From NCBI RefSeq assembly GCF_002870965.1, contig NZ_PHSO01000006.1, positions 124,001 through 188,000 on the forward strand: a stretch of 64,000 nt of DNA, written 5' to 3'. Source of the DNA: Tsuneonella flava. Its GTDB lineage: Bacteria; Pseudomonadota; Alphaproteobacteria; Sphingomonadales; Sphingomonadaceae. The notes under the pieces were generated by a model. That model saw only the letters and a list, made by a program, of their open reading frames with translations. It did no database searches and was not told the origin of the DNA. Of this stretch, positions 44,258-53,130 are shown in pieces. A program made the position numbers and the translations under genes. Within the stretch, counting starts at the first letter, position 1. Each line of letters opens with the position of its first letter.

Positions 44258-45702
44258 GCGTCTGCTCCCAGCGGTTCGAGTTTGCGGACGTCCGCCAGAT
44301 GGCCGGTCACCGCCGCAGCGGCAGCCATCGCCGGGCTGACCAGATGGGTGCGCGAGCCCGGCCCCTGCCTTCCGACGAAGTTGCGGTTGGAAGTGGAGGC
44401 GCAGCGTTCGCCCGGCGGCACCTTGTCTGGGTTCATCGCGAGGCACATCGAACAGCCCGGCTCGCGCCATTCGAAGCCTGCGTCGATAAAGATACGGTCG
44501 AGCCCCTCTTCCTCAGCCTGACGCTTCACGAGGCCGGAGCCCGGTACGATCAGCGCCTGACGCACATTGCCGGCGATCTTGCGGCCCTTCACCACCTCCG
44601 CAGCGGCGCGCAGATCCTCGATCCGGCTGTTGGTGCAGCTTCCGATGAAGATATTCTCGACCGGTATGTCCTCCATCCGTGTGCCGGGGGTCAGACCCAT
44701 GTATTCGAGCGACTTCTGCGCAGCGGCCCGCTTGGACGGATCGGCAAAGTTTGCCGGATCGGGCACCACGCCGGTGATCGGCAGCACGTCCTCGGGGCTG
44801 GTGCCCCAGGTCAGCGACGGCGCGATGTCGGCGGCATCGATCACGACGACCTTGTCGTAGCTCGCGCCCGCGTCGGTCGGCAGCGTTTTCCACCATGCCA
44901 GCGCCTTGTTCCAGTCCTCGCCCGTCGGGGCCATCGGGCGGCCCTTGATATAGGCGTAGGTTTTCTCGTCGGGTGCCACCAGACCGGCGCGCGCACCGGC
45001 CTCGATCGACATATTGGAAACGGTCAGTCGCCCCTCGATCGACATCTCGCGGAAGACATTGCCGGTATATTCGATCACATGGCCGGTGCCGCCTGCCGTT
45101 CCGATCACGCCGATGACGTGCATGATCACGTCCTTGGGCGTGACGCCCGGCCCCAGCTGCCCCTCGACGCGCACTTCCATCGTCTTCGACGGCGTCAGCA
45201 ACAGCGTCTGAGTGGCCATGACATGCTCGATTTCGGATGTGCCGATACCGAAGGCCAGCGCGCCCAGTCCGCCATGGCAGGAGGTGTGGCTGTCGCCGCA
45301 GACAATCGTGGTGCCGGGCAACGAAAAGCCCTGCTCCGGCCCGACGACATGAACGATTCCCTGCTCCGCCGCGACTGCATCGATGTAACGCACGCCGAAC
45401 TCGGGCGCGTTCTTTTCCAGCGTGGCCAGTTGGGTGGCCGATGCGGCATCCGCGATCGGGATGCGCTTGCCGTCCGCATCCACTCGCGCCGTGGTCGGCA
45501 AGTTGTGATCGGGCACCGCCAGCATCAGGTCAGGCCGGCGCAGCTTGCGACCGGCGAGGCGCAACGCCTCAAAGGCCTGCGCGCTGGTAACCTCATGGAT
45601 GAGATGCCGGTCGATATAGATCAGGCAGGTGCCATCGTCGCGCCGATCGACGACATGCGCGTCCCAGATCTTCTCGTACAGGGTGCGGGGCTTGCTGGTC
45701 AT
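44254..45702 (-). CDS. leuC: 3-isopropylmalate dehydratase large subunit
   Basis: 482 aa. The [4Fe-4S] ligands are in [16 protein letters not shown] and [13 protein letters not shown] (Cys, plus Cys-x2-Cys). It begins [17 protein letters not shown] and carries [16 protein letters not shown] and [26 protein letters not shown], all typical of LeuC rather than homoaconitase. ATG 45702 is 14 bases downstream of the E2 gene stop. In this operon it would act on 2-isopropylmalate, unless the pathway here uses another 2-alkylmalate. No leuA is present in the window. Confidence 0.95.
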   Translation of the reverse strand: MTSKPRTLYEKIWDAHVVDRRDDGTCLIYIDRHLIHEVTSAQAFEALRLAGRKLRRPDLMLAVPDHNLPTTARVDADGKRIPIADAASATQLATLEKNAPEFGVRYIDAVAAEQGIVHVVGPEQGFSLPGTTIVCGDSHTSCHGGLGALAFGIGTSEIEHVMATQTLLLTPSKTMEVRVEGQLGPGVTPKDVIMHVIGVIGTAGGTGHVIEYTGNVFREMSIEGRLTVSNMSIEAGARAGLVAPDEKTYAYIKGRPMAPTGEDWNKALAWWKTLPTDAGASYDKVVVIDAADIAPSLTWGTSPEDVLPITGVVPDPANFADPSKRAAAQKSLEYMGLTPGTRMEDIPVENIFIGSCTNSRIEDLRAAAEVVKGRKIAGNVRQALIVPGSGLVKRQAEEEGLDRIFIDAGFEWREPGCSMCLAMNPDKVPPGERCASTSNRNFVGRQGPGSRTHLVSPAMAAAAAVTGHLADVRKLEPLGADA

Positions 45703-45716
45703 AGGCTGTAATCCAA

Positions 45717-46994
45717 TCATTCTGCGAACAGCAACGCAGGCGTTTCAAGCAGACGCCTGAGAGCCTGCACATAACTCGCGGCATCCCAACCATCGACGAC
45801 GCGATGGTCACAGCTGATCGACAGGTTCATCAGCTTGGCGGCGGCGACTTTCCCGTCGCGGAACACTGGACGTTCAACCACCTTGTTTGGAGCAATGATC
45901 GCCACCTCAGGGCGGTTGATAACCGGGGTAGAGGCAATGCCGCCCATCGGGCCGAGTGAAGTGAGCGTCAGCGTCGAGCCTGACAGTTCCTGCGAGGACG
46001 CCTTGCCGCTGCGCGCCGCTTCAGCAAGGCGCACGATCTCGCTCGCCAACTGCCATATATTGCGGCCCTCAGCGTTGCGGATCACCGGCACCATCAGCCC
46101 GGCATCGGTCTGGGTCGCCATGCCAAGATGGACCGCGCCAGAACGGGTGACGATCCCCGCCTCGTCATCATAGCGGGCGTTGATCATCGGGAAGTCAGGC
46201 AGCGTCTTGCAGATCGCGGCGATCAGCAGCGGCAGCATAGTGAGCTTGGGCTTGGCCCCGCGCGTCGCGTTAAGATCGGCGCGCAGTTCCTCCAGCCTGG
46301 TGACGTCGATCTCGTCGACATAAGTGAAATGCGGGATGGCGCGCTTCGACGCCGCCATGCTCTCGGCGATGCGGCGGCGCATGCCCACCACCTTCACCTG
46401 TTCGTCCTGGCGCTTGCCACCGGCAGGGAGATAGCCGCCGCTGGCATTGTAGCTGAGGAAAGCGTCGAGGTCGGCATGGCGGACGCGGCCATCGCGGCCC
46501 TTCACATCGGCAAGGTCGATGCCGAGGTTCTTCGCGCGCTGGCGCACTGCGGGGGAAGCGAGGACATCGCCTCGCACGGCTTCCACCACTGGTTCTGGCT
46601 CGGGCGTCGGCTCGGAATCGGTACTGAGCAATTTGCCTGCGTCCGGGTTTTCGAGCTCGATTGGCTTCCCGACCTTGTCGTCCTGCAACCCAGCAACTGT
46701 TTCCGCTTCAACGGCTTTGGCGCTCTGTTCGCCCATTTCATCAGGGATTTCGCCTTCGAGCTCGATCGTCACGAGCATCGAACCGATTGCAATCGTGTCT
46801 CCGACGTTGCCAGCGATCTCGATGATCTTTCCCGCAACCGGACTTTCCATTTCGACCGTCGCCTTGTCGGTCATCATGTCGGCGATCTGCTGATCTTCCT
46901 CAACAGTGTCGCCGACCGCTACGTGCCAAGCGACGATTTCCGCCTCGGCAATGCCTTCGCCGATGTCGGGCAGGTTGAAGGTGAAATTCGCCAT
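45717..46994 (-). CDS. bkdB: Branched-chain 2-oxoacid dehydrogenase E2 (dihydrolipoamide acyltransferase)
   Basis: 425 aa. The lipoyl domain (1-80) has the lipoylated Lys in [16 protein letters not shown]. An acidic linker and the peripheral-subunit-binding domain follow ([22 protein letters not shown], about 145-180). The catalytic domain ends in [21 protein letters not shown] (His and Asp). It transfers the isobutyryl, isovaleryl or 2-methylbutyryl group to CoA. E1beta lies 4 bases upstream, and leuC follows. No E3 gene is present; the cell must use one encoded elsewhere. Confidence 0.94.
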   Translation of the reverse strand: MANFTFNLPDIGEGIAEAEIVAWHVAVGDTVEEDQQIADMMTDKATVEMESPVAGKIIEIAGNVGDTIAIGSMLVTIELEGEIPDEMGEQSAKAVEAETVAGLQDDKVGKPIELENPDAGKLLSTDSEPTPEPEPVVEAVRGDVLASPAVRQRAKNLGIDLADVKGRDGRVRHADLDAFLSYNASGGYLPAGGKRQDEQVKVVGMRRRIAESMAASKRAIPHFTYVDEIDVTRLEELRADLNATRGAKPKLTMLPLLIAAICKTLPDFPMINARYDDEAGIVTRSGAVHLGMATQTDAGLMVPVIRNAEGRNIWQLASEIVRLAEAARSGKASSQELSGSTLTLTSLGPMGGIASTPVINRPEVAIIAPNKVVERPVFRDGKVAAAKLMNLSISCDHRVVDGWDAASYVQALRRLLETPALLFAE

Positions 46995-46998
46995 GGGA

Positions 46999-48012
46999 TC
47001 AATCCTGCATTACTTTGTTGAGCGCATTGACGAGGCGCTTTGGTCCCGGAAAATAGTCCCATTCGAAAGCATGGGGATAAGGCGTGTCCCAACCCGCCAC
47101 CCGCTCCACAGGCGCTTCAAGCCAGTAGAAGCAGCGCTCCTGCACAAGAGCGGATAGCTCACCGCCAAAGCCGCCATAGCGAGACGCCTCGTGGAGAATT
47201 ACGCAGCGTCCGGTTTTCTTCACGGACTCGATGATCGTATCGATGTCGAGCGGCACGATGGAGCGCAGATCGATCAGTTCGGCGTCGATGCCACTGTCCT
47301 CGATCCCCGCTAGCGCGACATGGACCATGGTGCCGTATGCGAGCACCGTGGCCGCCTCACCTTCGCGAACCACTGCGGCCTTGCCCAAAGGCACCGTGTA
47401 GTGTCCCTCAGGCACCTCGGCGTGCTCATGCCCGGCCCAGGATTTTACCTCCTGGTCGTGGCGGCCATCGAACGGCCCGTTGTAGAGTCGCTTGGGTTCG
47501 AGAAAGATCACTGGATCGTTGCATTCGATCGATGCGATCAACAATCCCTTGGCATCATAGGGATTGGACGGAATGACCGTCTTTAGCCCCGTGATATGTG
47601 CAAATATCGCCTCGGGGCTCTGGCTGTGGGTCTGCCCGCCGAAAATACCGCCGCCATAAGGCGATCGCACCGTGATCGGCGCCCAGAACTCGCCCCCGGA
47701 CCGATAGCGCAATCGCGCAGCTTCTGAGACAAGCTGATCGAACGCGGGCAGGATATAATCGGCGAACTGGATTTCGGGCACCGGGCGCAAGCCATAAGCC
47801 CCCATGCCAATAGCAGTCGCGATGATGCCGCCTTCCGATATCGGCGCGTCGAAACAGCGCTTGAGGCCGTGTTTCTCCTGCAGCTTGTCGGTTGCCCGGA
47901 ACACGCCGCCGAAATAGCCGACATCTTCACCGAAGATCAGCACCTTGGGGTCGCGCGCAAGCATCACGTCGAGCGCCGAATTGATCGACTGGATCATGTT
48001 CATCGCCGCCAT
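46999..48012 (-). CDS. bkdA2: Branched-chain 2-oxoacid dehydrogenase E1 beta subunit
   Basis: 337 aa. It shows NSALDVMLARDPKVLIFGEDVGYFGGVFRATDKLQ, APISEGGIIATAIGMGAYGLRPVPEIQFADYI, RYRSGGEFWAPITVRSPYGGG (the K+/TPP loop) and QSPEAIFAHITGLKTVIPSNPYDAKGLL. EPKRLYNGPF is typical of the branched-chain rather than the pyruvate enzyme. Two bases separate it from E1alpha and four from E2, so the operon is tightly packed. It forms the alpha2beta2 decarboxylase with the product of the preceding gene. Confidence 0.95.
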   Translation of the reverse strand: MAAMNMIQSINSALDVMLARDPKVLIFGEDVGYFGGVFRATDKLQEKHGLKRCFDAPISEGGIIATAIGMGAYGLRPVPEIQFADYILPAFDQLVSEAARLRYRSGGEFWAPITVRSPYGGGIFGGQTHSQSPEAIFAHITGLKTVIPSNPYDAKGLLIASIECNDPVIFLEPKRLYNGPFDGRHDQEVKSWAGHEHAEVPEGHYTVPLGKAAVVREGEAATVLAYGTMVHVALAGIEDSGIDAELIDLRSIVPLDIDTIIESVKKTGRCVILHEASRYGGFGGELSALVQERCFYWLEAPVERVAGWDTPYPHAFEWDYFPGPKRLVNALNKVMQD

Positions 48013-48014
48013 GA

Positions 48015-49244
48015 TCAGTCCCTCACTTCGCGTAATTGTTCGACCAGCCGCCAGTCATGTTCCTCGAAAACGTCCTCGAACATCTGTTCGATTGGCGGTT
48101 TGGATTTACCCAGAGTACCGATCTTCTCAGCCTCCTTCACAGCAGCCCGCACGGCGATGTCGAGTTCGGACGCCAGCGAAGCGTGCTTCTCCTCATCCCA
48201 CACGCCAGTCGCAATCAGGTGGCGCTTCAGCCGCTCGACCGGATCGCCCAGCGGCCATGTGGAGGCTTCGTCAGCTGGGCGGTACTTGGTCGGATCGTCG
48301 GAAGTAGAGTGCCCCTCAGCGCGATAGGTGAACAACTCGATCAACGTCGCACCACGGTTGCTGCGCGCGCGTTCCGCCGCCCATTGCGTTGCGGCCCAGA
48401 CGGCGAGGAAATCGTTGCCATCCACCCGCAGCCCCGGAATTCCGTAGCCGATCGCCTTCGCCGCGAAGGTCGTCTCTTCGGCACCGGCAATGCCGGCGAA
48501 GGAGGAGATCGCCCATTGATTGTTGGTCACGCAAAGCACGACAGGCGCGTGATAGACAGAGGCAAAGGTCAGCGCCTCATGGAAGTCGCCTTCGGCCGTG
48601 GTCCCCTCGCCGATATAAGCCAGCGCGATCTTATCGTCTTCCGAATAGGCGGACGCCATCGCCCAACCCACTGCATGGCCGAACCGGCTGCCAACATTGC
48701 CCGACAGCGAATAAAAACCGTAGTCACGCGCCGAATAGAGGATCGGCAGTTGCCTGCCCTGCAACGGGTCTTTGGCATTGTTGAAAATCTGGTTCACCAG
48801 ATCGGTCAGCGGATAGTCTCGCGCCATCAGCCAGCTTAGAACGCGATAGGTGGGAAAGCTCATGTCGCCCTGGTCGAGCGCCAGCGACTGCGCGGCCCCG
48901 ATCGCCTCTTCGCCGGTGGACTTCATGTAAAAGCTGGTCTTACCCTGACGGTGCGCGCGAAACAGACGGTCGTCGAATGCCCGCGTCAGCATCATCGCGC
49001 GCAGCCCCTTGATCATTCTGTCCGTCGATAGCTTCGGATTCCACGGCCCGACGGCGGCATCCTGTTCGTCGAGCACCCGGATCAACGTGTAGGGCAGATC
49101 GCGCAATTCGTGCTCCGGCGCTCCAATATCGGGGCACCGCACCGCGCCAGCAGCCGGTATCTCGAGATGATCGAAACTGGGTTGCTCGCCCGGCCGCGCG
49201 TTGGGTTCCGGCACATACAGACTCAGCTTAGCACGGTTTGACAT
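48015..49244 (-). CDS. bkdA1: Branched-chain 2-oxoacid dehydrogenase E1 alpha subunit
   Basis: 409 aa, TPP-binding subunit. The TPP motif is GEGTTAEGDFHEALTFASVY...NNQWAIS, and the phosphorylation-loop homologue is YRAEGHSTSDDPTKYRP. KTSFYMKSTGEEAIGAAQ and FPTYRVLSWLMARDYPL complete the family pattern. The first 80 residues form the N-terminal extension found in branched-chain E1alpha of bacteria. Its ribosome site GGAGGAGAG lies four bases before ATG 49244 and can pair with a complementary stretch upstream (see 49248-49288). It is the first gene of the bkd-leu operon and divergent from an Lrp-type regulator. Confidence 0.95.
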   Translation of the reverse strand: MSNRAKLSLYVPEPNARPGEQPSFDHLEIPAAGAVRCPDIGAPEHELRDLPYTLIRVLDEQDAAVGPWNPKLSTDRMIKGLRAMMLTRAFDDRLFRAHRQGKTSFYMKSTGEEAIGAAQSLALDQGDMSFPTYRVLSWLMARDYPLTDLVNQIFNNAKDPLQGRQLPILYSARDYGFYSLSGNVGSRFGHAVGWAMASAYSEDDKIALAYIGEGTTAEGDFHEALTFASVYHAPVVLCVTNNQWAISSFAGIAGAEETTFAAKAIGYGIPGLRVDGNDFLAVWAATQWAAERARSNRGATLIELFTYRAEGHSTSDDPTKYRPADEASTWPLGDPVERLKRHLIATGVWDEEKHASLASELDIAVRAAVKEAEKIGTLGKSKPPIEQMFEDVFEEHDWRLVEQLREVRD

Positions 49245-49247
49245 CGT

Positions 49248-49288
49248 CTCTCCTCCAAACCGTGACTACCCGATGAGCTGGAGGAGAG
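49248..49288 (-). promoter_or_regulatory. Leader hairpin that would mask the bkdA1 ribosome binding site
   Basis: CTCTCCTCCA and TGGAGGAGAG form a perfect 10-bp inverted repeat with a 21-base loop. On the minus-strand RNA the 3' arm is the Shine-Dalgarno sequence of bkdA1, four bases before the start codon. It could be a translational switch, or a palindromic operator for the divergent Lrp-type regulator. Confidence 0.5.
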
Positions 49289-49368
49289 AATTTTCCTATT
49301 TCCTTGAAGTCATGAATTCACTAGGATGATAATTTCGATAAATGCGATTTTTGAGGATGAATTCACAG

Positions 49369-49821
49369 ATGGACGAGACGGACCGACGAATTCTGCGTGC
49401 AGCGCAGGCTCATCCCGATCTCGCGATTGCAGAGCTCGCTGAAAAGGCGGGCCTCTCGCACACGCCCTGCTGGCGCCGCCTTAAGAAGCTTGAGGAGACG
49501 GGGATCATCTCAGGCCGTGCTGTTCTGTTAGATCCCAAGAGGCTTGGCCTCGTTATCAACGTGTTCGCAAATTTGCAGTTAAAGCAGCACGATGAGGAAA
49601 CTCTCGATGCATTGGAACAGGCAATCCACATCCATCCGGAGATCATCGAAGGCTTTTCGATGAGCGGGTCGAGCGACTATGTTCTCCGCGTCGTCGCCAA
49701 GAGCGTCGAGGATTATGAGCGCTTCCTCAAGAAAGTACTGCTTCACCTCCCGGGTGTTAGCTCGATTAACTCAAGCTTTGCGCTGAAAACGATCAAGATG
49801 ACGACGGTGCTTCCGGTCTGA
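49369..49821 (+). CDS. Lrp/AsnC-family transcriptional regulator (BkdR-like)
   Basis: 150 aa from ATG 49369. The N-terminal HTH reads DETDRRILRAAQAHPDLAIAELAEKAGLSHTPCWRRLKKLEETGII, followed by the RAM ligand domain (LVINVFANLQLKQHDEETLDALEQAI, SGSSDYVLRVVAKSVEDYERFL). Such proteins sense amino acids; BkdR of pseudomonads activates the divergent bkd operon, and the arrangement here is the same. The start is not settled: ATGs at 49342 and 49357 are in frame, and GAGG at 49353-49356 is closest to a usable position for 49369, though 12 bases away. Confidence 0.93.
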   Translation: MDETDRRILRAAQAHPDLAIAELAEKAGLSHTPCWRRLKKLEETGIISGRAVLLDPKRLGLVINVFANLQLKQHDEETLDALEQAIHIHPEIIEGFSMSGSSDYVLRVVAKSVEDYERFLKKVLLHLPGVSSINSSFALKTIKMTTVLPV

Positions 49822-49910
49822 ACCGCTGCATGAGTGGACTCAGCTAGGACGTATCTGTAAATGCCATTATATAATTAACATACCAATCAATTTTTGGGGA
49901 GAGATGGCAG

Positions 49911-51200
49911 ATGAAATCCAATATAATCAACAAGGTTCGCTCGACTATCGTCGAAGGCAAATTCTCCCTGTCAGGGTTAGCCCGCGCTGCCGGGCTGGAT
50001 TCCAGCACACTGCGCGACTGTGCTGAGCCTCAATGGAACCCGTGTCCGGATACCTTGGCTAAGCTCGAACGCTTTCTTGCGGCGAACGATGAAAAGCCCG
50101 TGCTTGTCTCGATTGAGGAGATCATCGACGAAGCGCGTAATGGGCGAATGTACATCCTGGTCGACGACGAGGACCGCGAAAATGAAGGCGATCTCATTAT
50201 CCCGGCACAGATGGCCACTCCAGACGCGATCAATTTCATGGCGACCCACGGTCGCGGCCTCATCTGTTTGTCGCTTACGGCGGATCGCGTGGCGACGCTG
50301 GGCCTCGATATGATGAGCCGCGACAACCGCACTCGTCACGAGACTGCCTTCACCACCTCTATCGAGGCTCGCGAGGGTGTAACCACCGGAATCAGCGCCG
50401 CGGATCGCGCCCGGACGATCTCTGTCGCCATCGACAATTCATGTGACAGCCAAGATATCGCCACGCCGGGACACGTCTTTCCACTGATCGCGCGCGACGG
50501 CGGCGTTTTAGTCCGTGCGGGTCACACCGAGGCTTCGGTCGATATTTCCCGCCTGGCGGGCCTCAATCCCTCCGGCGTTATCTGCGAGATAATGAAAGAT
50601 GATGGATCGATGGCCCGGCTCGGAGATTTGATCGACTTTGCCCGCGTTCACAATCTGAAGATTGGCACCATCCGCGACTTGATCGCCTATCGCCGCAAGC
50701 ACGATCATCTGGTCGAGAAGCGCAGCGAAACCAGCTTCAAAAGCCGCTGGGGCGGCGACTGGACGGCCTACAGCTTCTACAACCGCGCTACCAAGGCAGA
50801 GAGCGCGGCGCTGGTAAAAGGCCGCATCGATCCGGCCAAGCCGACACTGGTGCGCATGCATTCCCTGTCGCTGTTCTCGGACATCTTCGCCGAAGAAGGC
50901 GAGCGCGGCTGCCTGCTTGAACAGTCAATGCGCCTGATTGGCGAGGAAGGTGCCGGTGTGGTGGTGCTGATCAGCCGCCCGACGCAGGACTATGTCAGCC
51001 TCGGCTTCGCCATGCGGAAACCGGAGGACCAGAGCGACCCGAAAATTCCGCCCGAACAACGCGACTACGGCGTCGGCGCGCAAATCCTGGCCGAACTCGG
51101 GGTGCATGACATGATCCTGCTGACCAACAGCCAGCACTCGCTCGTCGGGCTCGATGGCTACGATCTGTCGATCGTCGGCCAGCGAGAGATTACCGGCTAG
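49911..51200 (+). CDS. ribB: 3,4-dihydroxy-2-butanone-4-phosphate synthase with degenerate GTP cyclohydrolase II domain (RibBX-like)
   Basis: 429 aa in three parts. Residues 1-60 form a small helical domain ([20 protein letters not shown]) that looks like a helix-turn-helix. Residues 65-265 are Rib[52 protein letters not shown] and [26 protein letters not shown], all catalytic features intact. Residues 290-429 are GTP-cyclohydrolase-II-like, but the Zn cysteines (normally CLTGDVFGSLRCDCG) are missing: the region reads [16 protein letters not shown]. It therefore supplies only the four-carbon unit of riboflavin. Similar RibBX variants are known in Proteobacteria. AT-rich spacer upstream; no FMN riboswitch seen. 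Flavin demand of the surrounding dehydrogenases may explain its position (inference). Confidence 0.9.
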   Translation: MKSNIINKVRSTIVEGKFSLSGLARAAGLDSSTLRDCAEPQWNPCPDTLAKLERFLAANDEKPVLVSIEEIIDEARNGRMYILVDDEDRENEGDLIIPAQMATPDAINFMATHGRGLICLSLTADRVATLGLDMMSRDNRTRHETAFTTSIEAREGVTTGISAADRARTISVAIDNSCDSQDIATPGHVFPLIARDGGVLVRAGHTEASVDISRLAGLNPSGVICEIMKDDGSMARLGDLIDFARVHNLKIGTIRDLIAYRRKHDHLVEKRSETSFKSRWGGDWTAYSFYNRATKAESAALVKGRIDPAKPTLVRMHSLSLFSDIFAEEGERGCLLEQSMRLIGEEGAGVVVLISRPTQDYVSLGFAMRKPEDQSDPKIPPEQRDYGVGAQILAELGVHDMILLTNSQHSLVGLDGYDLSIVGQREITG

Positions 51201-51210
51201 CGCACGAGCG

Positions 51211-53130
51211 TTATTCCGCGACAGGCTCCACCACGCACAGCACCGCATCGACCTGCACCTGCCCTCCTTCGCTGGCGGCCAGGTCGGTCACGGTCCCGTC
51301 GAACGGAGCGGTGAGCGCGTGCTCCATCTTCATCGCTTCGAGCACCATCAGCCGCTGCCCTGCGGTGACGCTGTCACCCTCGGCCACATCGACCGCGATG
51401 ACCTTGCCCGGCATCGGCGCAAGGATCGCGCCGTCGCCCGCGGCGCCGCCCGCGGCGGCATCATGCCGCGCGAGACTGAATCCGTAGACCCGGCCGCCGA
51501 ACATGATGAGCACCGTGCCGTCCTCGAGCCGCTCCTGCGCCAGCAGCGGATAGCGTTCTTTTTCGATCGGAACGCGCCGCGTCTCGCCCCCCGAGCGCAG
51601 CTCGATCTCGCGGCGGCGGGGCGACGAGTTGAGGCGGAAGCCGCCCAGCTCGCGCCATGCGGCCGGGGCTTCCCCGCCCATCTCCAGGCGCCAGCGCGCT
51701 TCGGCGAACACCTTCGGCGCCGCTTCCTGCCACAGCGCATCGGACGGCATCGCGGGAGGAATCAGTTCATCGCCCGCCTCGGCGATGAAGCCGGTCGCAA
51801 CGTCGCCCAACTGGAAGCGCGCACTCTCGAGGCACTTGAACAGGAAGCCGCCATTGGTCTTGACCGGCCAGACATACGTCTTCTCGATCAGTTCCATCAG
51901 TCCTTCGATTGCCGCGGCGCGGTCGTCGCCATGGTTGATCAGCTTGGCGATCATCGGGTCATAGAAGGGCGAGATGGTGTCGCCCTCCTCGACCCCGGTT
52001 TCGATCCTCCGCCCGCCGATCTCGCCGGGAAAAGCCATCGACCCGATCCTGCCGGTCGAGGGCAGGAATCCCGTCGCCGGATCCTCCGCATAGAGCCGTG
52101 CTTCGATCGCCCAGCCCTGGATCGCGAGCTCGTCCTGCCGCATCGGCAGTTCTTCGCCGCTCGCAACGCGCAGCTGCCATTCGACCAGATCGACCCCGGT
52201 TATCTCCTCGGTCACCGGATGTTCGACCTGCAGGCGGGTGTTCATTTCCATAAAGAAAATGCGGTCGGCGCGCAGGCCTTCGCTGGCGTCAGCGATGAAC
52301 TCGATCGTGCCCGCGCCCTCGTAATTCACCGCCTTGGCGGCGCGCACGGCGGCGGCGCAGATTTCTTCGCGCGTCGCCTCATCCATGCCCGGCGCGGGCG
52401 CTTCCTCGATCACCTTCTGGTGGCGGCGCTGCAAGGAACAGTCGCGTTCGAACAGGTGGACGACATTGCCGTGGCTGTCACCGAACACCTGCACCTCGAT
52501 ATGGCGAGGCGAGGTGATCCATTTTTCCAACAACACTTCGTCATTGGAGAAGCTGGCCTTGGCTTCGCGGCGGCAGCTTTCCAGCGCGGCTTCGAAATCC
52601 GCTGCGGCATCGACCTTACGCATCCCCTTCCCGCCACCGCCGGCAACGGCCTTGATCAGTACGGGGTAGCCGATGGCATCGGCTTCCTGCCTGAGGCGTT
52701 CCACCGACTGATCCTCACCCTCGTAGCCCGGCGTAACCGGCACGCCTGCTGCACGCATCAGCTTCTTTGCGGCATCCTTCAGCCCCATCGCTTCGATGGA
52801 AGAAGGCTTCGGGCCGACCCAGACCAGGCCGGCATCGATGACTGCCTGTGCAAAGCCTGCATTTTCGCTAAGGAAGCCGTAGCCCGGATGGATCGCCTCT
52901 GCGCCCGTCTGCGTCGCGGCGGCAATAATCTTTTCGCCCACGAGATAGCTTTCGACAGCAGACGAAGGACCGATGTGAACCGCCTCGTCAGCCTGGCGCA
53001 CATGCAGCGCCTTAGCATCGGCATCGGAATAGACCGCGACGGTGGCGATCCCCATCTCGCGCGCGGTGCGGATGATGCGGCAGGCGATTTCGCCGCGATT
53101 GGCGATCAAGAGCTTCTGGATCATGGGCAT
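51211..53130 (-). CDS. mccA: 3-methylcrotonyl-CoA carboxylase alpha (biotin) subunit
   Basis: 639 aa. The biotin carboxylase (1-445) has KLLIANRGEIACRIIRTAREMGI, the GGGGKGMRKV ATP-grasp loop, EMNTRLQVEHPVTE and a Lys/Glu/Arg active site. A linker domain follows, then a C-terminal biotinyl domain with EAMKMEH (biotin on Lys). It carboxylates biotin for 3-methylcrotonyl-CoA in leucine breakdown; the assignment over acetyl- or propionyl-CoA carboxylase rests on its neighbours mccB and ivd. Its ATG overlaps the mccB stop by one base (TAATG), so synthesis is coupled. Confidence 0.93.
   Translation of the reverse strand: MPMIQKLLIANRGEIACRIIRTAREMGIATVAVYSDADAKALHVRQADEAVHIGPSSAVESYLVGEKIIAAATQTGAEAIHPGYGFLSENAGFAQAVIDAGLVWVGPKPSSIEAMGLKDAAKKLMRAAGVPVTPGYEGEDQSVERLRQEADAIGYPVLIKAVAGGGGKGMRKVDAAADFEAALESCRREAKASFSNDEVLLEKWITSPRHIEVQVFGDSHGNVVHLFERDCSLQRRHQKVIEEAPAPGMDEATREEICAAAVRAAKAVNYEGAGTIEFIADASEGLRADRIFFMEMNTRLQVEHPVTEEITGVDLVEWQLRVASGEELPMRQDELAIQGWAIEARLYAEDPATGFLPSTGRIGSMAFPGEIGGRRIETGVEEGDTISPFYDPMIAKLINHGDDRAAAIEGLMELIEKTYVWPVKTNGGFLFKCLESARFQLGDVATGFIAEAGDELIPPAMPSDALWQEAAPKVFAEARWRLEMGGEAPAAWRELGGFRLNSSPRRREIELRSGGETRRVPIEKERYPLLAQERLEDGTVLIMFGGRVYGFSLARHDAAAGGAAGDGAILAPMPGKVIAVDVAEGDSVTAGQRLMVLEAMKMEHALTAPFDGTVTDLAASEGGQVQVDAVLCVVEPVAE

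Noticed and set aside
49822-49910. FMN riboswitch ahead of the ribB-like gene
   Set aside because: The 89-base AT-rich spacer is too short and lacks the conserved RFN-element blocks.
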